A DNA stretch of 64,000 nt, from the NCBI GenBank assembly GCA_964020975.1, contig OZ026626.1:17430762-17494761 (forward strand), read 5' to 3'. Positions within the stretch are counted from its first letter, which is position 1. Each line of letters begins with the position of its first letter. Of this stretch, positions 23,240 through 36,633 are shown one piece after another. A program made the position numbers and the translations under genes. Origin of the DNA: Hermodice carunculata. Taxonomy: Eukaryota; Annelida; Polychaeta; Eunicida; Amphinomidae. The notes under the pieces were generated by a model, which was given only the letters and a program-made list of their open reading frames with translations, made no database searches and was not told where the DNA came from.

Positions 23240-24780
23240 GCTAGACCCCGAAAGCAGTCTGGCTAAGTGCACAAATATTTTGGGAATTGGGTCACCTTGT
23301 CTGCTTCTTATGGGTTATACCAATTTCATATAAATATTCTTCACACAAATACTGAATTAGATGTTTTTTATGTCGTAATTCATGCTTTAGTTAAGCTTTA
23401 ACCTTATTATGGTTTGCTATCACAATATGTGCAAATTTGATTTTATCATCAAAGCTGAGGCCTGCCATTATCAATCTGCTTACGCCTAAAGATATTTCTG
23501 AAATCCTCTGCTGTGGACCAGTTGAAAAAAAATAATTATACAGCATTGGTATATATATATTTTTACTCTGACATATTTCGAAAATTGATTTATCTTTGTG
23601 TTTTATCTCAATACCCGATCAGTATTTCTGCCCAAATCCGGGCATTTATCATCACTGGTACGGGATCAGGCCTACTACTACTGAGTATTCGTTTAGTCCA
23701 TGAGAGCCCAAGTGAAATGTCACAACAGAGTATGCACAAATTTACAAGGAGCATCAGCGAGCACTCAAGTTTACGGTTGGGCGTGTAGAAAGGGACTAAG
23801 AGTTGTATTTTACAGATATACCTTTCCTGTGTTATTCTGGTGAAAAGTCACAATTCGGTGAGTGGCTCCATCTTGAAATGAGCACTGCCGTCAAAAGCAT
23901 GCCTTTCTGGATAATGATACAGTACATTTGCAATGAATCTACAGTTTCTAACATTTTTAGTCATGCTTAAACTCAGTTTCCAATTTCATTGCTTTAAATC
24001 ATATCTACCGTTGATATCGCAGTAATACTGGATATTGTAGGACAAATCAACGTGTGGTCAGTTGCCGGAAAATCGTTACATCTGTTGTGAAAAATGGCTT
24101 CGAAGGTTAGACACTAAATGATGAATGAACACCTTTTTCCCACACTGATGGAGCCTCCTGCTGCTCCTGATGGCATTCTTACGTTTGTACCGTGTGGCTG
24201 TTAGGGTAACTGTGCCACAAGGCGATACAAATGCCAAGGCAATACAAATGCCGCAACGATGATTTGCTGTCCTCTGATGCATATAAATGTGACAATGATA
24301 GCTGAGATAAAGTGTACCATACACACAAGACACATATTCTGACGAGGAGTGAACATATGACATGAGGAATGTGCAGTTTATAGGAAAAGAAAAGTACACA
24401 TCTAGTGCATGTATGTCTGTTAGACTTAAGTGCCCTTTGAACTCTCATGGCTTTAATAGCTTAATGCTAAGGGAACTCTTTTTTATCCATACGAAGACTG
24501 ATACATTTTCGAACCATGTACATTGCTGCCGGTTCTGCCTGGTGATGCGATCCGTCAGCATTTAAAACTTCAAAATATATTAACCCATGTATACTCAGAT
24601 GAGTCTACTTTGATTGACGCAATAGTTTTAAGTTTGACCTTTGACCCCATGTGTCATAATTTATTTGTGTGGTGAAAATAAGTATCATTTAATTTATAAC
24701 TTTGTATTTGTTGATGGAAACTGCATATAGGGAATGCTGAATGAATGCCATACCACTGACTACTTTTTATTCGGAAAGCA

Positions 24781-24805
24781 AAATATATAAATATATATGT
24801 ATATA

Positions 24806-24850
<45 letters not shown>
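24781..24850. repeat. (TA)n microsatellite
   Basis: TA repeats with a few TG interruptions in the first half. Confidence 0.95.
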
Positions 24851-24853
<3 letters not shown>

Positions 24854-25623
24854 CCTATTTCATCAAGATACACACTTCATTTCTTTCCCAATATCTTGGT
24901 ACGTATTTACCTGTTACAATAAATCAGTTATTAAGATTTCCCAGTACTTCAAATATTGTTATATCTTGTTTCCTGATGAAAAGTACTATTTACAGCCATA
25001 TTGATCGATGTAATAGTGGATGACCTTTTGAGCACTTATGACCTAATTGTGTGTTGTATCAAAATGAAAGCAATCCGCATGAAGCATATATGTATTAAAA
25101 ATATCACATACAAAATTTAGCATTTGTGAGGCAGTTTTAATTCTAAAAAAGTGCAGCACTTCCTTCATCTACATGCACCCTGTTAAAAACCCAGACATAT
25201 ATACCTAACACTTGGCAGCAATAAAAATATTCCAGCTGATGGGTTACCCTACCTCTTTAACTAAGCCCCTTTTACAAAGTGGCTGGTACAATACAACGCA
25301 TTGTCATGAGCCAGTAGATTTTTACGGGCATGCCTGTTGCCAAGGTGTGCCGAAGAAGGTCAACGTCACTTGTGACACAGGTGTATCACACTTGAAAAAC
25401 TAGAGAGTCAGGGTGATGCTTGAGCAATTTTGCCCGAGCTTGCCCGGAATGAGCTCTTCCAGTACCATGTGGGTTGAAATTTTGACACTATTGCCCAGTG
25501 GATAAAGACTTTCAAGTCAGGAAAATATGCCAGCATATCATGTAAATATGTATATTTGTTCTACAGCAGAATTCTGGCTCTCTACTTTATTTTATTTTGT
25601 AGACAGCAGTCCGAAAGTCAGAG

Positions 25624-25673
25624 CAAGACTTTTACACATTTGTGCAGGAACAAGACTTTTACACATATGTACA
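25624..25673. repeat. Small tandem duplication, 27-bp period
   Basis: The phrase caagacttttacacat occurs at 25624 and again at 25651, with similar text after each. Confidence 0.7.
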
Positions 25674-27914
25674 AATCTTAGAAACTGGCGCCTACCCTTT
25701 ATTTCGCCACCATTTTATTTTTCTACCTATAATGAGGGACTTCATCATTGTACATGGAACCTCTTAGTCACCAAAAATTGATGTGCTTCTGTAAGGATAC
25801 TTGCCACAATCCCAAAGATAATAATATACTTTGGTACCTGCTGCTGAATATCACAGATAATACCAGGCAAATAGTGGTGACATATGATAGGAGATCTTTG
25901 CACTACAGGTAAACATACAAAGATAAAGGCTTCTATGCCCACAATAGTTTGATGACAACAATAGGTGGGCTTTCACAGTAGTGGTCTCAAATATCAGGTT
26001 GTACCATTTATGGATTTACTTTTCCTTGATCAAATTTTTCCTTCAAGTCCACACAATCATCACTCCGATATTAAATGACACAAGGCCTTAATCGAAAGTG
26101 TTTGTGTAAACAATATTGCAAATGCTGAATCCATCGTATGTGTGCAGCTGTGCTGAAGAGATTTACCAGTACTAGCAGCAACTCACCAAAATTATCCATT
26201 ATCAGTCCGAGCATGGTATATGCTCTTTACTTACCAGAATGTCCAGGATTGTCAGCTGTACAATCTCCAGTCAAATCCACTCCTCTATTCATTTTCTTAA
26301 GATGCTGGATCAATATCTTGTGATCATTTTCCCAGCAGGTCAAAACTATGGGGACGAGACATTTCTTTTGATAGTTGTCAAATTCACTCCTGCATTATAC
26401 CGGGTAGGATTAGATCTTTGAATAACTGCTGGACTTAGAAATAGCTGCACACACAAGGTACCTTGCTGCTGCTATTCTTCGGATAAATGATTGGCTACGC
26501 CAGACCTCTCATTACTGCTCTTGGCATTTTTGGTTGACTGCCATTGCAGTGCACATTTGTTTCTTTTGTTCAGCGGAAAGTTTGACACTACATGGAGTTG
26601 TACAGACAAGGCAGAAGTAGAAAAAGCCCCAAAATAAGATGTAAATTTGTCCTCTTTGTAGGGGTTCGTTGTTGTTGGTGACATTCCTGATACTCTGCAA
26701 AACAACAGCATGTAAATAAACAAACAAATTCATATGTTCCTAAAGAAGACCTGATAATATGCATACATCTAAAGAATGTGAAAAACATATGAAACCGTGG
26801 TACATGTATTGAAATACATCCTTTTTTGCATGACTGAAATGGGGAGGGTTCTATGGTTTTATTTAAGAGTGTGTCCTGTGGCCTGTCACAAATAAACATA
26901 GAAAAATAGTCTCATTTTATATTTTTCACTGCCTACTTGATTGTGCACAAGTCATTTATGTTTGATAGGCATGAAAATGTTGATGTGCAATTTAGGGATA
27001 AATAATTACTTTATCAAATTAAATAATAATGCAAATGTGTTTTGAGTCATTTCATTTTATGTCTTGCCTTTAATGTTGACTGCCCAAGTTTGTTTGCCAT
27101 ATTCATCCTGCACTGTGACCTTTCTCTTCTATTAGCCTTACTGCCTACAGTAAGCATGTGAATATGTGAATCAGAAGTTCTTTCCATAAAAAAAAAAACT
27201 CCCTGTATAGCCTGTTCAATCTAGACTGATATTCCTCACATGCCATGGTACTGATTTGGAAGAGTATGACATTTCCTATAAAATCCGTCAATGGCCAGTT
27301 AGGGATGTGGCTAATTTCTTTTATAATACATTAAGGAGAGCAAGGGAACTAGAAGCAATTGTCATAGTGCATACCATTTTGGTGTAACTGCATCTGCTTC
27401 TGTATTGGCAAAACTTTCCCCTGAGGTTAAGTTACCATCGTCGTCATCAACTGGAACATATTCCTATTTTTCTGTCTCCTGTTCCTCTGCATCATCCAAA
27501 TTTATATTGGACTTTTATTTGTGATAAATATATGTCTTGAAGCATTTTGTTTTGTTGGTGTAAAGCACCATAGATCAGGCTGGATTATGCTACACTGGCA
27601 CTCGGTACTAAAAAAATTATCTGTGTTTTCAAGAATAGCTATCCATTTGCAAGAGAAATAATATGTGCATCACAAAATGAATAAACATGTGATGACAGAT
27701 ATTACATGTGCCTAAGATTCGATAACTTTTATGCATTTATCATATTCTTTCCATTTGCTCTGGTTGTGTATGAAAATACTCATGTGTGCCCATAAAAAAC
27801 AAACACACACACACTTATTTCCAACATTCACTAAAAAGGCGCTCCCCTGAAAATGAATCCGATGTTGTAAAACAGTGGCTTGGGTCTGGTCACTCCACAT
27901 TCATGTTAATAAGC

Positions 27915-27980
27915 ACATATGTACACTGAAACTTGTCCATGCAGAGAGACATATGTACACCGAAACCTGTCCATGGAGAT
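27915..27980. repeat. Small tandem duplication, 34-bp period
   Basis: The unit acatatgtacaccgaaacctg (with t/c variants) occurs at 27915 and 27949, each followed by tccatg. Two adjacent copies differ at a few positions. Confidence 0.85.
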
Positions 27981-28199
27981 ATCAGCTTGTTTAATACTAA
28001 AGGTGACAGTAAAGTCCAGAAACAAAAGCTCGTGCTTCGTATTAAAAGCACAGGTACGTTTAATTTGCATCTGACGACTAAAACTACCTTTCTCAATTTC
28101 ACACTTCCGTGTATGCAAATTGGCGTAAAGAATAACCATCCCTACACACAGTTGAAACTTTCAAACCTGTGCAACCTCAGACTCTCTGTCCTGTAATTT

Positions 28200-28550
<351 letters not shown>

Positions 28551-29079
28551 TTGTAGAATTGACCTGCTTGTGGAAAGGGATCAGATGTAAGCACGCTGTA
28601 CGGCAGGATTTTAAAACTGGGTATCCAAAGTCCTAAGCATAAATAGATTTCGTAATTTCAGGGTGTTCACTACCCATTCTTTCCATTATTAAAAATTGTA
28701 TTTTGGGTGTCTAAATTTGAAACTGGTTGTCCACATGGGTACCCTTTTTGCTAACACTATGGATTACATCATATATAACAGTTCTATCATGAATAAAAGT
28801 AGATGAGAGCTGAAAGAAGGTTCTTGGAGTAAATCCCATGATTTTGGGGTGTATTACTAAATTTTGGTGATGCGGACATTGGTGGTATAAAGAAGTATTG
28901 TGCGGCGGACTATTAAATAGTTTCGAACATATATTACACATATTCATTAATTTCAATCCAGCTGTGACAGCAAAGAGATTGAAACGTTACTTAGCAAAAC
29001 ATAGCAGATTTAGGCTCTATGATTGGTTAAACAACCTGTATGCAAAGCATGGGAAAAAGACCCCGTGCTTTGTTATTCA

Positions 29080-29350
29080 AACATGTCCCATCTATTTTAT
29101 CAATGCAAGTAGGCCTAGCCTCCTCAAAAGTCCTAAAGGTACCCTTTGAAGACAGAAAAAGCCCTTCTTAGAGTTAGCGGCTACTTGTCATTCATCCAAA
29201 AAAAATTACTTACTGTACAGCAGCCTCGCAACCTGTTAAACAAGCAGCACAGGTGTACCAGCCCTAGTTGTTACCTTATTGTTTTAGCTTTTTTAGGCTG
29301 TATCACAGATCCTTGAAGGTTCCGCACCATTTCTGACTGTGTAATGTTGA
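29080..29350 (+). repeat. Direct repeat copy 2
   Basis: Partner of 28200-28550 about 880 bp upstream, without the TA array. The two are well diverged, so they may be two copies of one dispersed element rather than a recent tandem duplication. Confidence 0.55.
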
Positions 29351-32216
29351 TTAGACCTGTCTGACGAAAGGCATTAGATTGAAACATACATGCGTTCAAC
29401 ATTTGTATCATCAATTACAGGCTGGGAAAAGTCTATTGAACAAAACACTGGGTTTTGTAGTGTGCTATTCAATTTTGGTGGTGTATACAATGACAAGAGT
29501 GCTTTTTACAGACAAAACCTCACCAGAACATGCCCGTGATACCCTGCTACCGTTTGGTGCACAGACCTTATTTGACAGAAAAAGTGACTCACGAGGTTTC
29601 ATCATGACACTGATGCTGTATACCAAGGTATACTTTAAAGGTTTATTTTCAACCAAACAACCAATTAGCCAACCAACCAACCAGCCAAGAAACAAACAAC
29701 GAATCTCTTATACCCTTTTCCTCTACCGACCCAGCCCGTCCCCTGAGAGATGGACCAAACAACATTTTGCAAAAACAGAGTCCATCCCTTATTGCTAGCC
29801 TATTCACAAATACAAACCTCTGTATATCACTCTTTAAGGTACATATGCTAATTTGCCAATGAAGTTTTTACATTTTATGTCATTGTGTTTACCACTGCTT
29901 TGTGGGCCTGAGACGTACATGTTTTGACAATGTTTTGCCAGGAAATAACGCATGCCAACTTGGAGTTTGAAATCCATTATCAAGCCCACATCGATACCTC
30001 CTTGTCCGTAGTTCTGCATTTTTGCAGAAAAGGCGCACTGCAATAAAGCATATTATTCTACTGAAGTTGACTTGCTGATAATTGATGTCTTGTATTGTAT
30101 ACTAAACTGAGACAACATTGTAAAATTAATAACAGCGAGCATCTGCAAGCTCTTAATATTAATACATATGAATACAGGACACAAGAGAATGTTTAGTTGT
30201 CTAATCTAGTCTTTGAATTTGATTTTGTTCATCACACTATACTATGCATGCGCACATGGGCGGCACTACAGCCTTTTTACGCATCACGTGAAATTTCCAC
30301 TTTTTTTTCACACCAAAGTCTCAAACTTACCAAACTTACTGGAAATAAAGTCAGTAATTCATTGTCTGTTCATGAAACGTTGTCGATAAAGTGTGATAAA
30401 TAAAAACGATTCAAGAAATTGCATTGTTGAAACGTCGTTGGAACCTGCATCTGGCAAACACACTCCTAAGGCTGAAAGTGGGGTTCTGTGGGAAAGGACA
30501 ATTTCACAGCTGTGTAGGTAACCTACATACACATCGGAAAGTATGTAACATTTGGTGCGCATTATGCGTCTTACCTGAAAGAAATGCTGCCAATGTCTGC
30601 TCAGATTTGGTTTGGTATGCGAAATTTATACAATCCCTCTCCATGGCCGCTGTACAACTCTGCCATAGGTTACGACACTATTTCAATGATTATAAAGATC
30701 TTTGGCACAGGGTTTAACAAAAAGGAAGGCTATACGATAAATGGGTTCGTTCAGCTGCTGAAGGAGCTATGGCCACCGCCCTCAAGACTAGTTTATTAAA
30801 TGGCCGGCTAGAGGGACCTAGTGACTTGGTGCTACTGCTCGACAAAAAGTCAACATAGAGTAGGTCGAATTGACAAATAGGCGACAAGACGAAACGCTGA
30901 CTAGACAAAATATGCCATTGAAAAAAGCCCGATTTGCATCTTCATGGCTACAATAGGTCGATGTAAACAGAACACGTATATCACACTCCTTTCGTCCTTA
31001 TACTACTGTTCTTTCCTAATTAAATAAATGGCTTGGTTTGCTTATAAATGTGGAATTGATCATCATAATATGTGAATTAAAGTTTTTTGCGCCGATATGC
31101 AGCGAACTGCTTCTTTAACCAGGTGTGCTACTTCGTCTTAACTGAATTCACTTTCTAATTCCGGCAAGGATATTGAAAATACAGCCTTCAAAATAGACCA
31201 TCCTTCCCTATCACTTATTCCCGTCCTTCATTCAGTTGATATATACGGAGAGCTGCCACAGCTCTCTAATCTATATGATTCAACCTTATCCTCAGTAAAA
31301 TATCTCATTGTGAAAAGGTAAAAATAGGGTCAAAAGCTCACTTTGGGTGCAATACTTCCAATTGAGAAGATCCGCGTCCTCTAACTTGAGGCATATTGTA
31401 GCACTAGTTAGGGTTGAAACAGAGAAAGTAGCCACGTCCATCTGGGCAAGCTTCCCGGGCCCATGTATTGTTTGTTGCTCTACCATGGAACTGTGTTCTC
31501 GGATTACCTGGACAATATAAAGGACAGTGATTGGAAGCAAAATTAATGAGCTTAAATTGGATCTATGAAATGGTTGGTTAGTCAGTTAGTCAGCTAGTTA
31601 TTTCGTTGGTTACTTGGTAAAATTTAGTTTTGAATGTCACAGAAAGACATCTTTCGTTACAGACATGTATGAAACGCGTAACGTGCTTGTTACACAATAG
31701 AAGTACGCCCAGTTAAGCTCCTCATGAAGTTTCTGAAGTTTCATAATGAAATTAAAGTAACACACTTGAACCCATTTAACATTCAGGCCACGTAATTTCA
31801 GTAATAAAAACCAAGATTACTATGATTCAATCATTTAACAGTAACAGTAGGCAAGAATTAGTTTCTTAATGTCAAACAAGACCAGGAGAGAATAGTACCC
31901 TAACTTTATTCCCAATGACATTTGGAATAATATGATCATTTCCCTGCAGCTCATGATTCTTACACATCTTAGAGATGCTAGATCTATTATGGAAGTACTG
32001 TTACAATTCAGGAAATATGTAATCTCTCAGTTTTTAGTCCGCGCAACACCTCATCTTTCAAAGATGTCTCACTATTTGAAAAACACAAACTGAACTCGTG
32101 TCATTATTTAATTGGACATTAATGTGGTAATAATATATCTTCTTTTAGACATAACCGCAAACAATTTTTTTAGCTATCTATTTGCATTTTCCTTTCCATT
32201 TATTTTGACCCCCAGG

Positions 32217-32243
32217 ACACACACACACACACACACACACACA

Positions 32244-32329
<86 letters not shown>
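32217..32329. repeat. (CA)n-(TA)n compound microsatellite
   Basis: CA units to about 32244, then TA units to 32329. Confidence 0.97.
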
Positions 32330-32330
<1 letters not shown>

Positions 32331-34162
32331 CATTAAAACTGCCTGGGATAGAACTCTCCATTTGTCTCGAATCATAGCAAAAGAAAAACGTTGTCTGTTA
32401 TAAGATTGCATGTGCTCAAAGCTCTGAAAGTTATGCTCTTATTGAGTTCAGGTTAAATATTAAAATTGTAGGCAACACCAAGGACCCGCTTTTAATAGCC
32501 ATATCACCGGTGATCGCTAAAAGGTTAGCCCGTTCACGGCAACATCTGTGAGCAAGTGAGCGATTATCACACAAGTGGAAAAAAGTCGCAATTTTTGAAC
32601 AATCTAAAAAATTTAATTTACTCCTCGTATCTATATTGTGACATCGTCTTTTAATATCAGAGTGCAAATACACAAAAGATATATTTACCTTGTATAGAGT
32701 TTCTGCATTGCTCGGCTTTTTCTCTTAGGACTAAGATCTTGATGTGTTTTTGTCTTCTTCCCGACACTTCATGAATGTCAATGCCCTCTAGATCCTTTAC
32801 TACAGACCTTTTGATGTTTGTATTACTCTTTTGATGTTTGTGATTGCACCTTTTTAGTTCACATTCGTGCCCAAACAACATGTGGTGCAAGTATGACCAG
32901 TCAAAGTCTTTTCTCCTGAAATAATTAACTGCACAGGACGCTCAGTTTTGAAGGGGCCTTCCAGCCCTTCGGTTTTACGTCACAAAGTGGATCCATAGTT
33001 CCTGAGCTTTGGGATCAGATTTCGGAAATGCATGAATACTGCCCCTGTTTTGTGTTGTTTCAGAAAGGCAGCGCCTACGCTGTGTTTAGGCATGTCAGAA
33101 AAAACTTTCAAAAACTTGTCTGTCATTGCTTTTACTACCCATGCATCAGTATGTGGTCAGAGCTAAGTGAAGTTTACCGGTTCCTACGTAATGGTCGAAT
33201 ATTAATGAGGTTTCACGGAATAGTTTTTCCCGCCTAAGAGGTTCAGAAATGGCAGGATGATTAAAATACTTGGTGTGCCCGAACTCTTGGTATTAAAAAA
33301 AAAAGTTCTTTTTGTATGGCGGAACCTCATAAAAGACGTTTTGCCGACATTTAAATCATCTGTTGGTGCCCCTTAAGGAGACCAATGTACATATAACAGA
33401 AAGTGAATTGAAAATAAAACATGAAATCATGACTGTTTTCATTAGAAAAACTGCTTTAATGATACTTTAGGTGTGCTTGCTGTCTTAATGTGGCGTATCG
33501 CGTACGGTAGCATGTGTAACCCTTTTCCTCCTTGAACTCTCAAGATTTCCCCCCCCCCCCATTTCTGTGCAACCGTAAATGGAACAAAAAAGTTTGCCCG
33601 GTAATGAAGATATGCACAGAGATTGAAAAGTAGCCCATCCACGAAACAATGCAGCAAACATGGTTTTCTTGTATTTGTACAAGAAAGTGTTTATTACACA
33701 CACATGTGAGTTAGAAAATTGCACCAGTGTTGATGTATTAAACAAAAACGAAGAGTGGATGTATTCAGTGGGCAAAACGTTTCTAACATTTTTTCTTTTG
33801 TTCACTATATTTTTAGGTTTGTAAGGTACATTAAGCCACGGGACATTACACCCTACAATATAGGGATATGCAAATGTGTACTAAAGATATCTAAGGATAT
33901 GTTTTGGCAAAACTTGGAACCTAACCTTTATAAATAAGGCAGCTGTTTAAGACCGTTTTCTAGGTATTAATTTACAATAAATTTTTTCAGATAAGCTTCT
34001 CGTCTATCATCGCAACCAAATATTTGGCCCTAGTTACCCATTCTATGCTTTGTTCATATATTTAGCTGTGTAGTCCTTCATTGGAATTTATATAGTTTTT
34101 CTGGTCGAATATCAAAAAGTTCGCCTTTTTGTAGTTCAGTGAAAGTGTATTCGCTTTTATAT

Positions 34163-34279
34163 ATATATGGTCGACTAACCTGTTTCAAGTATGCTCCTAT
34201 TTCCGATGATAAGTCAGAACATTACTAAATCACTTTATCAATATATAGCTGAAAAAGCCTGCAGTGACTATTTTTTTAC

Positions 34280-34355
<76 letters not shown>

Positions 34356-34428
34356 TGGTCGACTGACCTATTTCCATTATGCTCCTATTTTTGATGATTA
34401 GTCAAATCATTGCAAAATCGCGATCGTC
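34163..34428 (+). repeat. Duplicated ~75-bp unit flanking a (TA)n array
   Basis: 'atatggtcgactaacctgtt' (34167) and 'atatggtcgactgacctatt' (34353) each start a ~75-bp unit that goes on with 'atgctcctattt' and 'gatga..agtca'. The (TA)n run at 34282-34347 lies between them. Confidence 0.8.
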
Positions 34429-34919
34429 AGCTAATATTCGTCACAAATTGAAAGACTGCAAAAATACCTCTTGTAGTAATTTGTAATATTTAAGAATATC
34501 AGTCAATAGAAGAGTCGATTTTGTTGTTTTTTTTTCTTTATTTGCAAAGTTTTGCGGAACTTTCCTTCTATATTGTGAAAAAATAAAACAAAAAAACAAG
34601 TTACATGCGGCAAGTGTTTCAAAATGCAAGTAAGGAAAGGTGTACAACTCCGTTTTTTTTATTTTAAGAGAAGTATAATTTATACTGTCTCTCATGGGAT
34701 ATACGGTTAAAAAGTGTTATATTGCTGTTATTGTGTTTTGAATTACTTATAAACTGGGCGCCCGCACTGTGATGTAATAACAGGATTTGATTATTTTCTA
34801 TGATAGTTTTTTCCAAGTTATGGCATCTATGAGATTGTCAACATTAATTTTTACATGCTTCATCACATCATCCATAAAAATGGTTACATGTTGCTCAGTT
34901 TGCTTAGCCTATCACAAAT

Positions 34920-34922
<3 letters not shown>

Positions 34923-35005
<83 letters not shown>

Positions 35006-35060
35006 GTATATATACATGTATATGCATGTAAATATTTATTGATATATATATATATATATT
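34923..35060. repeat. (TA)n microsatellite adjoining a splice acceptor
   Basis: TA runs at 34923-35001 and 35040-35059 with degenerate text between. The second run ends 10 bases before the acceptor of the main receptor exon, so the region that should hold the branch point and polypyrimidine tract is mostly TA. Confidence 0.95.
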
Positions 35061-35070
35061 TGTTCTGCAG

Positions 35071-36633
35071 ATACATGGCTATGTGAAGGATACTATCGTT
35101 GTCACAATTCTCGAATGTGTATCCCATTGTCAAATATATGCGATAACGTTAATCACTGCCCAGAGGTAGATGATGAGATTTTCTGTCGTCCACCTTGCCC
35201 CACAAACTGCAACTGCACATCTTTGGTCTACAGGTGCATTGAAGGCAATATGAGTTCCATAACACCACAGTTGTCGTTTGCTGCAAGGAAAATAGATGTT
35301 GCATACAACTATATTAATTTATCCCTTGTTAATTTGGGCTGGTATGATTTTTTAGCAGAGCTTAATCTGTCGAGTAATCATATCGAGGACATTCCAAAAC
35401 TTGCATTCCAAGGATTGAAAAACCTCTGTGTATTGGATTTAAGTCACAACGTACTACTCTATTTGAGGAATGGAACTTTTCTCGATCTAATTAATGTGAG
35501 GAAACTCGTGCTGCTGGGGAACACATACCTTCACTCGATAGAGCCAGGTGCCTTCACTGGATTGAAAAAAATCCGGGATTTGGAAATCACTCAGACATTA
35601 GTGCATACGTTACATGAACATTCTTTTACAGGATTGTACCAACTGGTCAATCTTTCTCTCTGTCATAATAGAATAAGAGTAATTGAGGATGGTGCATTTG
35701 ATGGTCTGGCTAACCTTCAAAAGCTTGACATCACCGGGAATGATGTTACTGTGTTTACCAAGAGTATGTTTGCCCCCGTGCAAAAGTTGAAAGCATTGCA
35801 TACAGACGCATACAAGTTCTGTTGCATCCGTCCCCGAGGGGTTGAAGAGAAAAACTGTTTCCCTATAGGGGATCTTTTTTCGTCTTGTAAGGATCTTATG
35901 AGGCGCAGCATTCTACGAGCCATGGTTTGGATCCAGGGAATAATAGCACTGAGTGGCAACGCGTTTGTCATCTTATGGCGACAAACACAAGCCCCACAAA
36001 GTTTGAGACGACCTAATGGCTTACTAGTCTTACATTTGAGTGTATCAGACATGCTGATGGGCTTATATCTAATGGCTATCGCATTGGCTGATCATGTGTT
36101 TCGTGATGTCTATGTATGGTGGGCCGACTACTGGAAATCTAGTATATATTGTCTTCTTATAGGAATAACAGTAACCATTTCCAGTGAGGCATCTATCTTC
36201 TTCCTCTGTCTGATAACAATGGAAAGAGTTGTTAGTGTTTGTTATCCATGGAAGTTCAGATTCAGCCTGATCAATGCCAAGGTTGGAATATTTCTTGCTT
36301 GGACGATCGCCGTTCTCCTCTCCATGGTGCCATTAGTTCCCAGTGACTACTTCAAAGGGCAGTTTTATGCTAGCACTGGTATGTGCTTATCCCTGCCTCT
36401 GACGAGAGAAAAATTACCTGGGTGGGAATACTCTGTGGGCATTTTTACTTTTTTCAACTTCTTTGCCTTTATAATTATTGCCCTTGGACAAATAAAGATG
36501 TACATGGCGACCCATGCCTCAGGCAAGAGAGTTCGTTCTAACTGTAAGTCAGCCTTGGAAGCCAAACTGGCCCGAAAGTTGGCATTAATAGTTTTCACTG
36601 ATTTCATATGCTGGTTTCCTATAACGGTTATGG
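35071..36633 (+). CDS. GRL101-type receptor: LDLa, LRRs and TM1-TM6
   Basis: A 521-codon exon with phases 1-1, acceptor ttctgcag at 35070 and donor atgg|gtaagt at 36634. Order of parts: an LDLa module with the acidic cage ([22 protein letters not shown]); an LRR N-cap (CPTNCNC); about six to seven leucine-rich repeats (for example [33 protein letters not shown]); a Cys-rich hinge (YKFCCIRP...NCFP...FSSCKDLM) as in relaxin-type LGRs; then helices. TM1 has [12 protein letters not shown]2 [11 protein letters not shown], and TM3 ends MERVVSV, an ERV form of the DRY motif. TM4 and TM5 follow, and TM6 is [16 protein letters not shown]. The translation open beyond the donor is intronic. By homology this is a plasma-membrane G-protein-coupled receptor whose LRR/LDLa ectodomain binds a protein or peptide ligand. 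The ligand is unknown. Confidence 0.93.

Noticed and set aside
30424-30799. Overlapping plus-strand frames of 97 and 71 codons
   Set aside because: Two frames are open over the same bases and neither has a recognisable domain. The adjoining 30.83-30.91 kb text looks repeat-like.
35717-36052. 111-codon minus-strand frame
   Set aside because: Shadow of the receptor exon on the opposite strand.
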